Shown in pieces: positions 39,230 through 51,318 of a stretch of DNA of 64,000 nt. A model generated the notes under the pieces. The model did not search any database. It saw nothing but the letters and a program-made list of their open reading frames with translations, and was not told the origin of the DNA. This DNA is from Megalopta genalis (lineage: Eukaryota > Arthropoda > Insecta > Hymenoptera > Halictidae): positions 246,772 through 310,771 of the forward strand of contig NW_027476324.1 in assembly GCF_051020955.1 (NCBI RefSeq). Direction: 5' to 3'. Numbering within the stretch: the first letter of the stretch is position 1; every line of letters starts with the position of its first letter. Position numbers and translations under genes: made by a program.

Positions 39230-40820
39230 ATGGATTTGAAGCTAACTCGTTTGTTTCGATTGCTGTTGAAGCTAAATCATGTATATCACAAGTATTTGCA
39301 GCTAAACCATTTGTTTCGCATGGATTCGAAGATAAGCCTTCTACTTCGCATTGATTTGAAGCTAAATCATGTGTTTCGCATGGATTTGAATCTAACTCGT
39401 TTGTTTCGCACGCTGTTGAAGCTAAATCAAGTGTATCACAAGTATTTGAAGCTAAACCATTTGCTTCGCATGGATTCGAAGATCAGCCTTCCACTTCGCA
39501 TTTATTAGATGCTAAATCATGTGTTTCGCATGGATTTGAAGCTAACTCGTTTGTTTCGCATGCTGTTGAAGCTAAATCATGTATATCACAAGTATTTGAA
39601 GCTATATCATATGTTTCGCATGGATTCGAAGATAAGCCTCCTACTTCGCATTGATTTGAAGCTAAATCATGTGTTTCTCATGGATTTGAAATTAACTCGT
39701 TTGTTTCGCATGCAGTTGAAGCTATATCATGTATATCACAAGTATTAACCCTTCTAATTCGCATTGATTTGAAGCTAAATAATGTGTTTCTCATGTATTT
39801 GAAATTAACTCGTTTGTTTCGCATGCAGTTGAAGCTATATCATGTATATCACAAGTATTTGAAGCTAAACCATTTGTTTCGCATGGATTCGAAGATAAGC
39901 CTCCTACTTCGCATTGATTTGAAGCTAAATCAGCTGTTCGCATGGATTTGAAGCTAACTCGTTTGTTTCGATTGCTGTTGAAGCTAAATCATGTATATCA
40001 CAAGTATTTGCAGCTAAACCATTTGTTTCGCATGGATTCGAAGATAAGCCTTCTACTTCGCATTGATTTGAAGCTAAATCATGTGTTTCGCATGGATTTG
40101 AATCTAACTCGTTTGTTTCGCACGCTGTTGAAGCTAAATCAAGTGTATCACAAGTATTTGAAGCTAAACCATTTGCTTCGCATGGATTCGAAGATCAGCC
40201 TTCCACTTCGCATTTATTAGATGCTAAATCATGTATTTCGCATGGATTTGAAGCTAACTCGTTTGTTTCGCATGCTGTTGAAGCTAAATCATGTATACCA
40301 CAAGTATTTGAAGCTATATCATATGTTTCGCATGGATTCGAAGATAACCCTTCTAATTCGCATTGATTTGAAGCTAAATCATGTGTTTCACATGGATTTG
40401 AAGCTAACTCGTTTGTTTCGCATGCTGTTGAAGCTAAATCAAGTATATCACAAGTATTTGAAGTTAAACCATTTGTTTCGCATGGATTCGATGATAATCC
40501 ATCTACTTCGCATTGATTTGAAGCTAAATCATGTGTTTCGCATGAATTTGAATCTAACTCGTATGTTTCGCATGCTGTTGAAACTAAATCATGTATATCA
40601 CAAGTATTTGCAGCTAAACCATTTGTTTCGCATGGATTCGAAGATAAGCCTTCTACTTCGCATTGATTTGAAGCTAAATCATGTGTTTCGCATGGATTTG
40701 AATCTAACTCGTTTGTTTCGCACGCTGTTGAAGCTAAATCAAGTGTATCACAAGTATTTGAAGCTAAACCATTTGCTTCGCATGGATTCGAAGATCAGCC
40801 TTCCACTTCGCATTTATTAG
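39230..40820. repeat. 712-bp and 600-bp local duplications
   Basis: 39230-39941 recurs from 39942 (shift 712), and the 40221-40820 unit recurs from 40821 (shift 600, exactly four 150-bp units). 712 equals 750 minus one 29-base monomer and minus a 37-bp deletion near 39745. The older 750-bp repeat was therefore shortened in its first copy. Confidence 0.85.
39738..39752 (+). other. Out-of-register 37-bp deletion junction
   Basis: The sequence reads CAAGTATTAACCCTTC, joining the first three bases of M4 directly to the middle of M5. Compared with the usual M4-M5 pair, 37 bases are missing. It is the only clear break of the 30-bp register of this size that I found. Only TAT/T-type microhomology is present, so end joining or slippage is more likely than exchange between aligned monomers. 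Confidence 0.82.
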
Positions 40821-41729
40821 ATGCTAAATCATGTGTTTCGCATGGATTTGAAGCTAACTCGTTTGTTTCGCATGCTGTTGAAGCTAAATCATGTATACCA
40901 CAATTATTTGAAGCTATATCATATGTTTCGCATGGATTCGAAGATAACCCTTCTAATTCGCATTGATTTGAAGCTAAATCATGTGTTTCGCATGGATTTG
41001 AAGCTAACTCGTTTGTTTCGCATGCTGTTGAAGCTAAATCAAGTATATCACAAGTATTTGAAGTTAAACCATTTGTTTCGCATGGATTCGATGATAATCC
41101 ATCTACTTCGCATTGATTTGAAGCTAAATCATGTGTTTCGCATGAATTTGAATCTAACTCGTATGTTTCGCATGCTGTTGAAACTAAATCATGTATATCA
41201 CAAGTATTTGAAGCTATATCATATGTTTCGCTTGAATTCCAAGATAACCCGACTAATTCACATTGATTTGAAGCTAAATCATGTGTTTCGCATGGATTTG
41301 AAGCTAACTCGTTTGTTTCGCATGCTGTTGAAGCTAAATCATGTATATCACAAGTATTTGAAGCTAAACCATTTGTTCCGCATGGATTCGAAGATAAGCT
41401 TCCTACTTCGCATTGATTTGAAGCTAAATCTTGTGTTCGCATGGATTTGAAGCTAACTCGTTTGTTTCGCACGCTGTTGAAGCTAAATCAAGTGTATCAC
41501 AAGTATTTGAAGCTAAACCATTTGCTTCGCATGGATTCGAAGATCAGCCTACTACTTCGCATTTATTAGATGCTAAATCATGTGTGTCGCATGGATTTGA
41601 AGCTAACTCGTTTGTTTCGCATGCTGTTGAAGCTAAATCATGTATATCACAAGTATTTGAAGCTAAACCATTTGTTCCGCATGGATTCGAAGATAAGCCT
41701 CCTACTTCGCATTGATTTGAAGTCAAATC
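40821..41729. repeat. Repeat stretch between the 600-bp duplication and the right-hand HORs
   Basis: The first ~600 bases repeat 40221-40820 with small differences (e.g. CACAATTATTTG near 40901). The rest carries the TTGTGTTCGC and GCCTACTACTTCG cassettes also seen at 44728. No gene is supported. Confidence 0.8.
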
Positions 41730-43181
41730 ATGTGTTCGCATGGATTTGAAGCTAACTCGTTTGTTTCGCATACTGTTGAAGCTCAATCATATATATCACA
41801 AGTATTTGAAGCTAAACCATTTGTTCCGCATGGATTCGACTATAAGCCTTCTACTTCGCATTTATTAGATGCTAAATCATGTGTTTCGCATGGGTTTGAA
41901 GCTAACTCGTTTGTTTCGCCTGCATTTGAAGCTATATCACTTATATTCACAAGTATGTGAAGCAAAATCATTCGTTTAGCATGGATTTGAAGCTAAGCCA
42001 TCAACTTCGCGTTGACTTGATGCTAAATCATGTTTTTCGTTTGGACTTGAAGCTAACTCGTTTGTTTCGCATGCTGTTGAAGCTAAATCATGTATTTCAC
42101 AAGTATTTGAAGCTAAACCATTTGTTTCGCATTTATTCGAAGCTAAGCCTTCTACTTCACATTGATTTGAGGCTAAATCATGTGTTTCGCTTGGATTTGA
42201 AGCTAACTCGTCTTTTTCGCTAGCAGTTGAAGCTAAATCATGTATATCACAAGTATTTGAAGCTAAACTATTCGTTTCGTATGGATTCGAAGATAAGCCT
42301 TCCACTTCGCATTGATTTGAAGCCAAATCATGTGTTTCGCATGGATTTGAAGTTAACTCGTTTGTTTCGCATGCAGTTGAAGTTAAATCATGTATATCTC
42401 AAGTATTTGCAGCTAAACCATTTGTTTCGCATGGATTCGATGATAATCCATCTACTTCGCATTGATTTGGAGCTAAATCATGTGTTCGCATGGATTTGAA
42501 TCTAACTCGTTTGTTTCGCACGCTGTTGAATCTAAATCAAGTGTATCACACGTATTTGAAGCTAAACCATTTGCTTCGCATGGATTCGAAGATCAGCCTT
42601 CTACTTCGCATTTATTAGATGCTAAATCATGTGTGTCGCATGGATTTGAAGCCAACTCGTTTGGTTCGCATGCTGTTGAAGATAAATCATGCATATCACA
42701 AGTATTTGAAGCTAAACCATTTGTTTCGCATGGATTCGAAGATAAGCCTCTTACTTCGCATTGATTTGAAGCTAAATCTTGTGTTCGCATGGATTTGAAG
42801 CTAACTCGTTTGTTTCGCACGCTGTTGAAGCTAAATCAAGTGTATCACAAGTATTTGAAGCTAAACCATTTGCTTCGCATGGATTCGAAGATCAGCCTTC
42901 TACTTCGCATTTATTAGATGCTAAATCATGTGTTTCGCATGAATTTGAATCTAACTCGTATGTTTCGCATGCTGTTGAAGCTAAATCATGTATATCACAA
43001 GTATTTGAAGCTATATCATATGTTTCGCATGGATTCGAAGATAACCCTTCTAATTGGCATTGATTTGAAGCTAAATCATGTGTTTCGCATGGATTCGAAG
43101 ATAACCCTTCTAATTCGCATTGATTTGAAGCTAAATCATGTGTTTCGCATGGATTTGAAGCTAACTCGTTTGTTTCGCATG

Positions 43182-43211
43182 CTGTTGAAGCTAACTCGTT
43201 TGTTTCGCATG
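43182..43211 (+). repeat. Hybrid monomer M3/M2
   Basis: It starts CTGTTGAAGCTA like M3 and ends ACTCGTTTGTTTCGCATG like M2, then M3 follows again. It adds exactly one monomer. The same insertion recurs near 47676 and 62505, so it was copied with the larger HOR. Confidence 0.86.
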
Positions 43212-43457
43212 CTGTTGAAGCTAAATCAAGTACATCACAAGTATTTGAAGTTAAACCATTTGTTTCGCATGGATTCGATGATAATCCATCTACTTCGCAT
43301 TGATTTGAAGCTAAATCATGTGTTTCGCATGGATTTGAATCTAACTCGTTTGTTTCGCACGCTGTTGAAGCTAAATCAAGTGTTTCACAAGTATTTGAAG
43401 CTAAACCATTTGCTTCGCATGGATTCGAAGATCAGCCTTCCACTTCGCATTTATTAG

Positions 43458-44747
43458 ATGCTAAATCATGTGTTTCGCATGGATTTGAAGCTAACTCGTA
43501 TGTTTCGCATGCTGTTGAAGCTAAATCATGTATATCACAAGTATTTGAAGCTATATCATATGTTTCGCATGGATTCGAAGATAACCCTTCTAATTCGCAT
43601 TGATTTGAAGCTAAATCATGTGTTTCGCATGGATTCGAAGATAACCCTTCTAATTCGCATTGATTTGAAGCTAAATCATGTGTTTCGCATGGATTTGAAG
43701 CTAACTCGTTTGTTTCGCATGCTGTTGAAGCTAAATCAAGTACATCACAAGTATTTGAAGTTAAACCATTTGTTTCGCATGGATTCGATGATAATCCATC
43801 TACTTCGCATTGATTTGAAGCTAAATCATGTGTTTCGCATGAATTTGAATCTAACTCGTTTGTTTCGCATGCTGTTGAAACTAAATCATGTATATCACAA
43901 GTATTTGAAGCTAAACCATTTGTTCCGCATGGATTCGAAGATAAGCCTTCTACTTCGCATTGATTTTAATCTAAATCATGTGCATCGCATGGACTTGATG
44001 CTAACTCGTTTGTTTCGCATGCTGTTCAAGCTAAATCATGTATATCACAAATATTTGAAGCTAAACCATTTGTTACGCGTGGATTCGAAGATCAGCCTTC
44101 TACTTCGCATTGATTTAAGGCTAAATCATGTGTTCCGCATGGATTTTAAGCTAACTCGTTTTATTGCAATGCAGTTGAAGCTAAATCATGTATATCACAA
44201 GTATTTGAAGCTATATCATATGTTTCGCATGGATTCCAAGATAACCCTTCTAATTCGCATTAATTTGAAGCTAAATCATGTGTTTCGCCTGGATTTGAAG
44301 CCAACTCGTTTGTTTCGCATGCTGTTGAAGCTAAATCATGTATATCACAAGTATTTGAAGCTAAACCATTTGTTTCGCATGGATTCGAAGATAAGCCTCC
44401 TACTTCGCATTGATTTGAAGCTAAATCATGTGTTTCACATGAATTTGAATCTAACTCGTTTGTTTCGCATGCTGTTGGAACTAAATCATGTATATCACAA
44501 GTATTTGAAGCTATATCATATGTTTCGCTTGGATTCCAAGATAACCCTACTAATTCGCATTGATTTGAAGCTAAATCATGTGTTTCGCATGGATTTGAAG
44601 CTAACTCGTTTGTTTCGCATGCTGTTGAAGCTAAATCATGTATATCACAAGTATTTGAAGCTAAACCATTTGTTCCGCATGGATTCGAAGATAAGCTTCC
44701 TACTTCGCATTGATTTGAAGCTAAATCTTGTGTTCGCATGGATTTGA
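43458..44747 (+). other. Longest + strand open frame (429 codons), not supported as a gene
   Basis: The translation is a run of decapeptides such as MDLKLTRLFR, MLLKLNHVYH, KYLKLNHLFR, MDSKISLLLR, IDLKLNHVFR. It is basic and amphipathic, with no recognisable domain. Its length reflects only the absence of a 29-base monomer between about 42.8 and 44.7 kb. It ends where GTGTTCGCATGG shifts the frame into TGA. The same end (VFAWI then stop) is found dozens of times in the window. In this frame the third positions are not AT-rich, unlike the - frame, so it is the poorer coding candidate. Confidence 0.2.
44142..44171 (+). repeat. Diagnostic M2 variant with TTTTATTGCAATG
   Basis: It replaces the usual CGTTTGTTTCGCATG end of M2 with CGTTTTATTGCAATG, still 30 bp. 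It occurs near 44.15, 48.94, 50.74, 53.89, 57.33, 60.48 and 63.47 kb and nowhere in the left half. It is a convenient tag for counting right-hand HOR copies. Confidence 0.88.
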
Positions 44748-46224
44748 AGCTAACTCGTTTGTTTCGCACGCTGTTGAAGCTAAATCAAGTGTATCACAAG
44801 TATTTGAAGCTAAACCATTTGCTTCGCATGGATTCGAAGATCAGCCTACTACTTCGCATTTATTAGATGCTAAATCATGTGTGTCGCATGGATTTGAAGC
44901 TAACTCGTTTGTTTCGCATGCTGTTGAAGCTAAAGCGTGCATATCACAAGTATTTGAAGCTAAACCATTTGTTTCGCATGGATTCGAAGATAAGCCTTCC
45001 ACTTCGCATTGATTTGAAGCTAAATCATGTGTTTCGCATGGATTTGAATCGAACAAGTTTGTTTCGCATGCTGTTGAAGCTAAATCAAGTGTAGCAGAAG
45101 TATTTGAAGCCAAACCATTTGCTTCGCATGGATTCGAAGATCAGCATTCTACTTCGCATTGATTTGAAGCTAAATCATGTGTTCGCATGGATTTGAAGCT
45201 ACCTCGTTTGTTTCGCATGCAGTTGAAGCTAAATCATGTATATCACAAGTATTTGAAGCTAAACTATTCGTTTCGCATGGATCCGAAGGTAAGCCTTCTA
45301 CTTCGCATTGATTTGAAGCTAAATCATGTGTTTCACATGGATTTGAAGTTAACTCGTTTGTTTCGCATGCAGTTGAAGCTAAATCATGTATATCACAAGT
45401 ATTTGAAGCTAAACCATTTGTTTCGCTTGGATTCGAAGATAAGCCTTCAACTTCTCACTGATTTTAATCTAAATCATGTGTTTCGCATGGATTTGAAGCT
45501 AACTCGTTTGTTTTGCATGCTGTTGAAGCTAAATCATGTATATCACAAGTATTTGAAGCTATATCATATGTTTCGCATGGATTCGAAGATAAGCCTCCTA
45601 CTTCGCATTGATTTGAAGCTAAATCATGTGTTCGCATGGATTTGAAACTAACTCGTTTGTTTCGCATGCTGTTGAAGCTAAATCATGTATATCACAAGTA
45701 ATTGAAGCTAAACCATTTGCTTCGCATGGATTCGAAGATCAGCCTTCCACTTCGCATTTATTAGATGCTAAATCATGTGTTTCGCATGGATTTGAAGCTA
45801 ACTCGTTTGTTTCGCATGCTGTTGAAGCTAAATCAAGTATATCACAAGTATTTGAAGTTACACCATTTGTTTCGCATGGATTCGATGATAATCCATCTAC
45901 TTCGCATTGATTTGAAGCTAAATCATGTGTTTCGCATGAATTTGAATCTAACTCGTTTGTTTCGCATGCTGTTGAAACTAAATCATGTATATCACAAGTA
46001 TTTGAAGCTATATCATATGTTTCGCTTGGATTCCAAGATAACCCTACTAATTCGCATTGATTTGAAGCTAAATCATGTGTTTCGCATGGATTTGAAGCTA
46101 ACTCGTTTGTTTCGCATGCTGTTGAAGCTAAATCATGTATATCACAAGTATTTGAAGCTAAACCATTTGTTCCGCATGGATTCGAAGATAAGCCTCCTAC
46201 TTCGCATTGATTTGAAGTCAAATC

Positions 46225-49200
46225 ATGTGTTCGCATGGATTTGAAGCTAACTCGTTTGTTTCGCATACTGTTGAAGCTCAATCATATATATCACAAGTAT
46301 TTGAAGCTAAACCATTTGTTCCGCATGGATTCGACTATAAGTCTTCTACTTCGCATTTATTAGATGCTAAATCATGTGTTTCGCATGGGTTTGAAGCTAA
46401 CTCGTTTGTTTCGCCTGCATTTGAAGCTATATCACTTATATTCACAAGTATGTGAAGCAAAATCATTCGTTTAGCATGGATTTGAAGCTAAGCCATCAAC
46501 TTCGCGTTGACTTGATGCTAAATCATGTTTTTCGTTTGGACTTGAAGCTAACTCGTTTGTTTCGCATGCTGTTGAAGCTAAATCATGTATTTCACAAGTA
46601 TTTGAAGCTAAACCATTTGTTTCGCATTTATTCGAAGCTAAGCCTTCTACTTCACATTGATTTGAGGCTAAATCATGTGTTTCGCTTGGATTTGAAGCTA
46701 ACTCGTCTTTTTCGCTAGCAGTTGAAGCTAAATCATGTATATCACAAGTATTTGAAGCTAAACTATTCGTTTCGTATGGATTCGAAGATAAGCCTTCCAC
46801 TTCGCATTGATTTGAAGCCAAATCATGTGTTTCGCATGGATTTGAAGTTAACTCGTTTGTTTCGCATGCAGTTGAAGTTAAATCATGTATATCTCAAGTA
46901 TTTGCAGCTAAACCATTTGTTTCGCATGGATTCGATGATAATCCATCTACTTCGCATTGATTTGGAGCTAAATCATGTGTTCGCATGGATTTGAATCTAA
47001 CTCGTTTGTTTCGCACGCTGTTGAATCTAAATCAAGTGTATCACACGTATTTGAAGCTAAACCATTTGCTTCGCATGGATTCGAAGATCAGCCTTCTACT
47101 TCGCATTTATTAGATGCTAAATCATGTGTGTCGCATGGATTTGAAGCCAACTCGTTTGGTTCGCATGCTGTTGAAGATAAATCATGCATATCACAAGTAT
47201 TTGAAGCTAAACCATTTGTTTCGCATGGATTCGAAGATAAGCCTCTTACTTCGCATTGATTTGAAGCTAAATCTTGTGTTCGCATGGATTTGAAGCTAAC
47301 TCGTTTGTTTCGCACGCTGTTGAAGCTAAATCAAGTGTATCACAAGTATTTGAAGCTAAACCATTTGCTTCGCATGGATTCGAAGATCAGCCTTCTACTT
47401 CGCATTTATTAGATGCTAAATCATGTGTTTCGCATGAATTTGAATCTAACTCGTATGTTTCGCATGCTGTTGAAGCTAAATCATGTATATCACAAGTATT
47501 TGAAGCTATATCATATGTTTCGCATGGATTCGAAGATAACCCTTCTAATTGGCATTGATTTGAAGCTAAATCATGTGTTTCGCATGGATTCGAAGATAAC
47601 CCTTCTAATTCGCATTGATTTGAAGCTAAATCATGTGTTTTGCATGGATTTGAAGCTAACTCGTTTGTTTCGCATGCTGTTGAAGCTAACTCGTTTGTTT
47701 CGCATGCTGTTGAAGCTAAATCAAGTACATCACAAGTATTTGAAGTTAAACCATTTGTTTCGCATGGATTCGATGATAATCCATCTACTTCGCATTGATT
47801 TGAAGCTAAATCATGTGTTTCGCATGAATTTGAATCTAACTCGTTTGTTTCGCATGCTACTGAAACTAAATCATGTATATCACAAATATTTGAAGCTATA
47901 TCATATGTTTCGCATGGATTCGAAGATAATCCATCTACTTCGCATTGATTTGAAGCTAAATCATGTGTTTCGCATGGATTTGAATCTAACTCGTTTGTTT
48001 CGCACGCTGTTGAAGCTAAATCAAGTGTTTCACAAGTATTTGAAGCTAAACCATTTGCTTCGCATGGATTCGAAGATCAGCCTTCCACTTCGCATTTATT
48101 AGATGCTAAATCATGTGTTTCGCATGGATTTGAAGCTAACTCGTATGTTTCGCATGCTGTTGAAGCTAAATCATGTATATCACAAGTATTTGAAGCTATA
48201 TCATATGTTTCGCATGGATTCGAAGATAACCCTTCTAATTCGCATTGATTTGAAGCTAAATCATGTGTTTCGCATGGATTCGAAGATAACCCTTCTAATT
48301 CGCATTGATTTGAAGCTAAATCATGTGTTTCGCATGGATTTGAAGCTAACTCGTTTGTTTCGCATGCTGTTGAAGCTAAATCAAGTACATCACAAGTATT
48401 TGAAGTTAAACCATTTGTTTCGCATGGATTCGATGATAATCCATCTACTTCGCATTGATTTGAAGCTAAATCATGTGTTTCGCATGAATTTGAATCTAAC
48501 TCGTTTGTTTCGCATGCTGTTGAAACTAAATCATGTATATCACAAGTATTTGAAGCTAAACCATTTGTTCCGCATGGATTCGAAGATAAGCCTTCTACTT
48601 CGCATTGATTTTAATCTAAATCATGTGCATCGCATGGACTTGATGCTAACTCGTTTGGTTCGCATGCTGTTGAAGCTAAAGCGTGCATATCACAAGTATT
48701 TGAAGCTAAACCATTTGTTTCGCATGGATTCGCACATAAGCCTCCTACTTCGCATTGATTTGAAGCTAAATCATGTGTTCGCATGGATTTGAAGCTACCT
48801 CGTTTGTTTCGCATGCTGTTCAAGCTAAATCATGTATATCACAAATATTTGAAGCTAAACCATTTGTTACGCGTGGATTCGAAGATCAGCCTTCTACTTC
48901 GCATTGATTTAAGGCTAAATCATGTGTTCCGCATGGATTTTAAGCTAACTCGTTTTATTGCAATGCAGTTGAAGCTAAATCATGTATATCACAAGTATTT
49001 GAAGCTATATCATATGTTTCGCATGGATTCCAAGATAACCCTTCTAATTCGCATTAATTTGAAGCTAAATCATGTGTTTCGCCTGGATTTGAAGCCAACT
49101 CGTTTGTTTCGCATGCTGTTGAAGCTAAATCATGTATATCACAAGTATTTGAAGCTAAACCATTTGTTTCGCATGGATTCGAAGATAAGCCTCCTACTTC

Positions 49201-51318
49201 GCATTGATTTGAAGCTAAATCATGTGTTTCACATGAATTTGAATCTAACTCGTTTGTTTCGCATGCTGTTGGAACTAAATCATGTATATCACAAGTATTT
49301 GAAGCTATATCATATGTTTCGCTTGGATTCCAAGATAACCCTACTAATTCGCATTGATTTGAAGCTAAATCATGTGTTTCGCATGGATTTGAAGCTAACT
49401 CGTTTGTTTCGCATGCTGTTGAAGCTAAATCATGTATATCACAAGTATTTGAAGCTAAACCATTTGTTCCGCATGGATTCGAAGATAAGCCTCCTACTTC
49501 GCATTGATATGAAGCTAAATCATGTGTTCGCATGGATTTGAAGCTAACTCGTTTGTTTCGCATGCTGTTGAAGCTAAATCATGTATATCACAAGTATTTG
49601 AAGCTAAACCATTTGTTTCGCATGGATTCGAAGATAAGCCTTCTACTTCGCATTGATTTTAATCTAAATCATGTGTATCGCATGGATTTGATGCTAACTC
49701 GTTTGTTTCGCATGCAGTTGAAGCTGAATCATGTATATCACAAGTATTTGAAGCTAAACTATTCGTTTCGCATGGATTCGAAGATAAGCCTTCCACTTCG
49801 CATTGATTTGAAGCTAAATCATGTGTTCGCATGGATTTGAAGCTACCTCGTTTGTTTCGCATGCTGTTGAAGCTAAAGCATGCATATCACAAGTATTTGC
49901 AGTTAAACCATTTGTTTCGCATGGATTCGAAGATAAGCCTTCTACTTCGCATTGATTTGAAGCTAAGTCATGTGTTTCGCATGAATTTGAATCTAACTCG
50001 TTTGTTTCGCATGCTGTTGAAACTAAATCATGTATATCACAAGTATTTGAAGCTATATCATATGTTTCGCTTGGATTCCAAGATAACCCTACTAATTCGC
50101 ATTGATTTGAAGCTAAATCATGTGTTTCGCATGGATTTGAAGCTAACTCGTTTGTTTCGCATGCTGTTGAAGCTAAATCAAGTACATCACAAGTATTTGA
50201 AGTTAAACCATTTGTTTCGCATGGATTCGATGATAATCCATCTACTTCGCATTGATTTGAAGCTAAATCATGTGTTTCGCATGAATTTGAATCTAACTCG
50301 TTTGTTTCGCATGCTGTTGAAACTAAATCATGTATATCACAAGTATTTGAAGCTAAACCATTTGTTCCGCATGGATTCGAAGATAAGCCTTCTACTTCGC
50401 ATTGATTTTAATCTAAATCATGTGCATCGCATGGACTTGATGCTAACTCGTTTGGTTCGCATGCTGTTGAAGCTAAAGCGTGCATATCACAAGTATTTGA
50501 AGCTAAACCATTTGTTTCGCATGGATTCGCAGATAAGCCTCCTACTTCGCATTGATTTGAAGCTAAATCATGTGTTCGCATGGATTTGAAGCTACCTCGT
50601 TTGTTTCGCATGCTGTTCAAGCTAAATCATGTATATCACAAATATTTGAAGCTAAACCATTTGTTACGCGTGGATTCGAAGATCAGCCTTCTACTTCGCA
50701 TTGATTTAAGGCTAAATCATGTATTCCGCATGGATTTTAAGCTAACTCGTTTTATTGCAATGCAGTTGAAGCTAAATCATGTATATCACAAGTATTTGAA
50801 GCTATATCATATGTTTCGCATGGATTCCAAGATAACCCTTCTAATTCGCATTAATTTGAAGCTAAATCATGTGTTTCGCCTGGATTTGAAGCCAACTCGT
50901 TTGTTTCGCATGCTGTTGAAGCTAAATCATGTATATCACAAGTATTTGAAGCTAAACCATTTGTTTCGCATGGATTCGAAGATAAGCCTCCTACTTCGCA
51001 TTGATTTGAAGCTAAATCATGTGTTTCACATGAATTTGAATCTAACTTGTTTGTTTCGCATGCTGTTGAAACTAAATCATGTATATCACAAGTATTTGAA
51101 GCTATATCATATGTTTCGCTTGGATTCCAAGATAACCCTACTAATTCGCATTGATTTGAAGCTAAATCATGTGTTTCGCATGGATTTGAAGCTAACTCGT
51201 TTGTTTCGCATGCTGTTGAAGCTAAATCATGTATATCACAAGTATTTGAAGCTAAACCATTTGTTCCGCATGGATTCGAAGATAAGCCTCCTACTTCGCA
51301 TTGATTTGAAGTCAAATC
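46225..51318. repeat. Right-hand HOR, 5,094-bp copy
   Basis: 170 monomers minus seven short plus one long gives 5,094. The first ~2.2 kb (46225-48.4 kb) also matches 61054-63.2 kb at a constant shift of 14,829, including the M3/M2 hybrid. 48783-50579 is a 1,797-bp sub-repeat (60 monomers less three bases) of the unit that begins again at 50580. Confidence 0.85.

Larger units (their letters stand above)
41730..46224. repeat. Right-hand HOR, 4,495-bp copy
   Basis: The start marker is an M3 with CATACTGTTGAAGCTC, followed about 180 bases later by the 31-base monomer. The next copy begins 4,495 bases later: 150 monomers minus six short plus one long. The part to about 43.3 kb matches 46225 onward at shift 4,495. 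The part from 43458 matches 48103 onward at shift 4,645, one 150-bp unit more. The block contains the hybrid monomer at 43182-43211 and the GTTTTATTGCAATG variant at 44142-44171. Confidence 0.86.
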
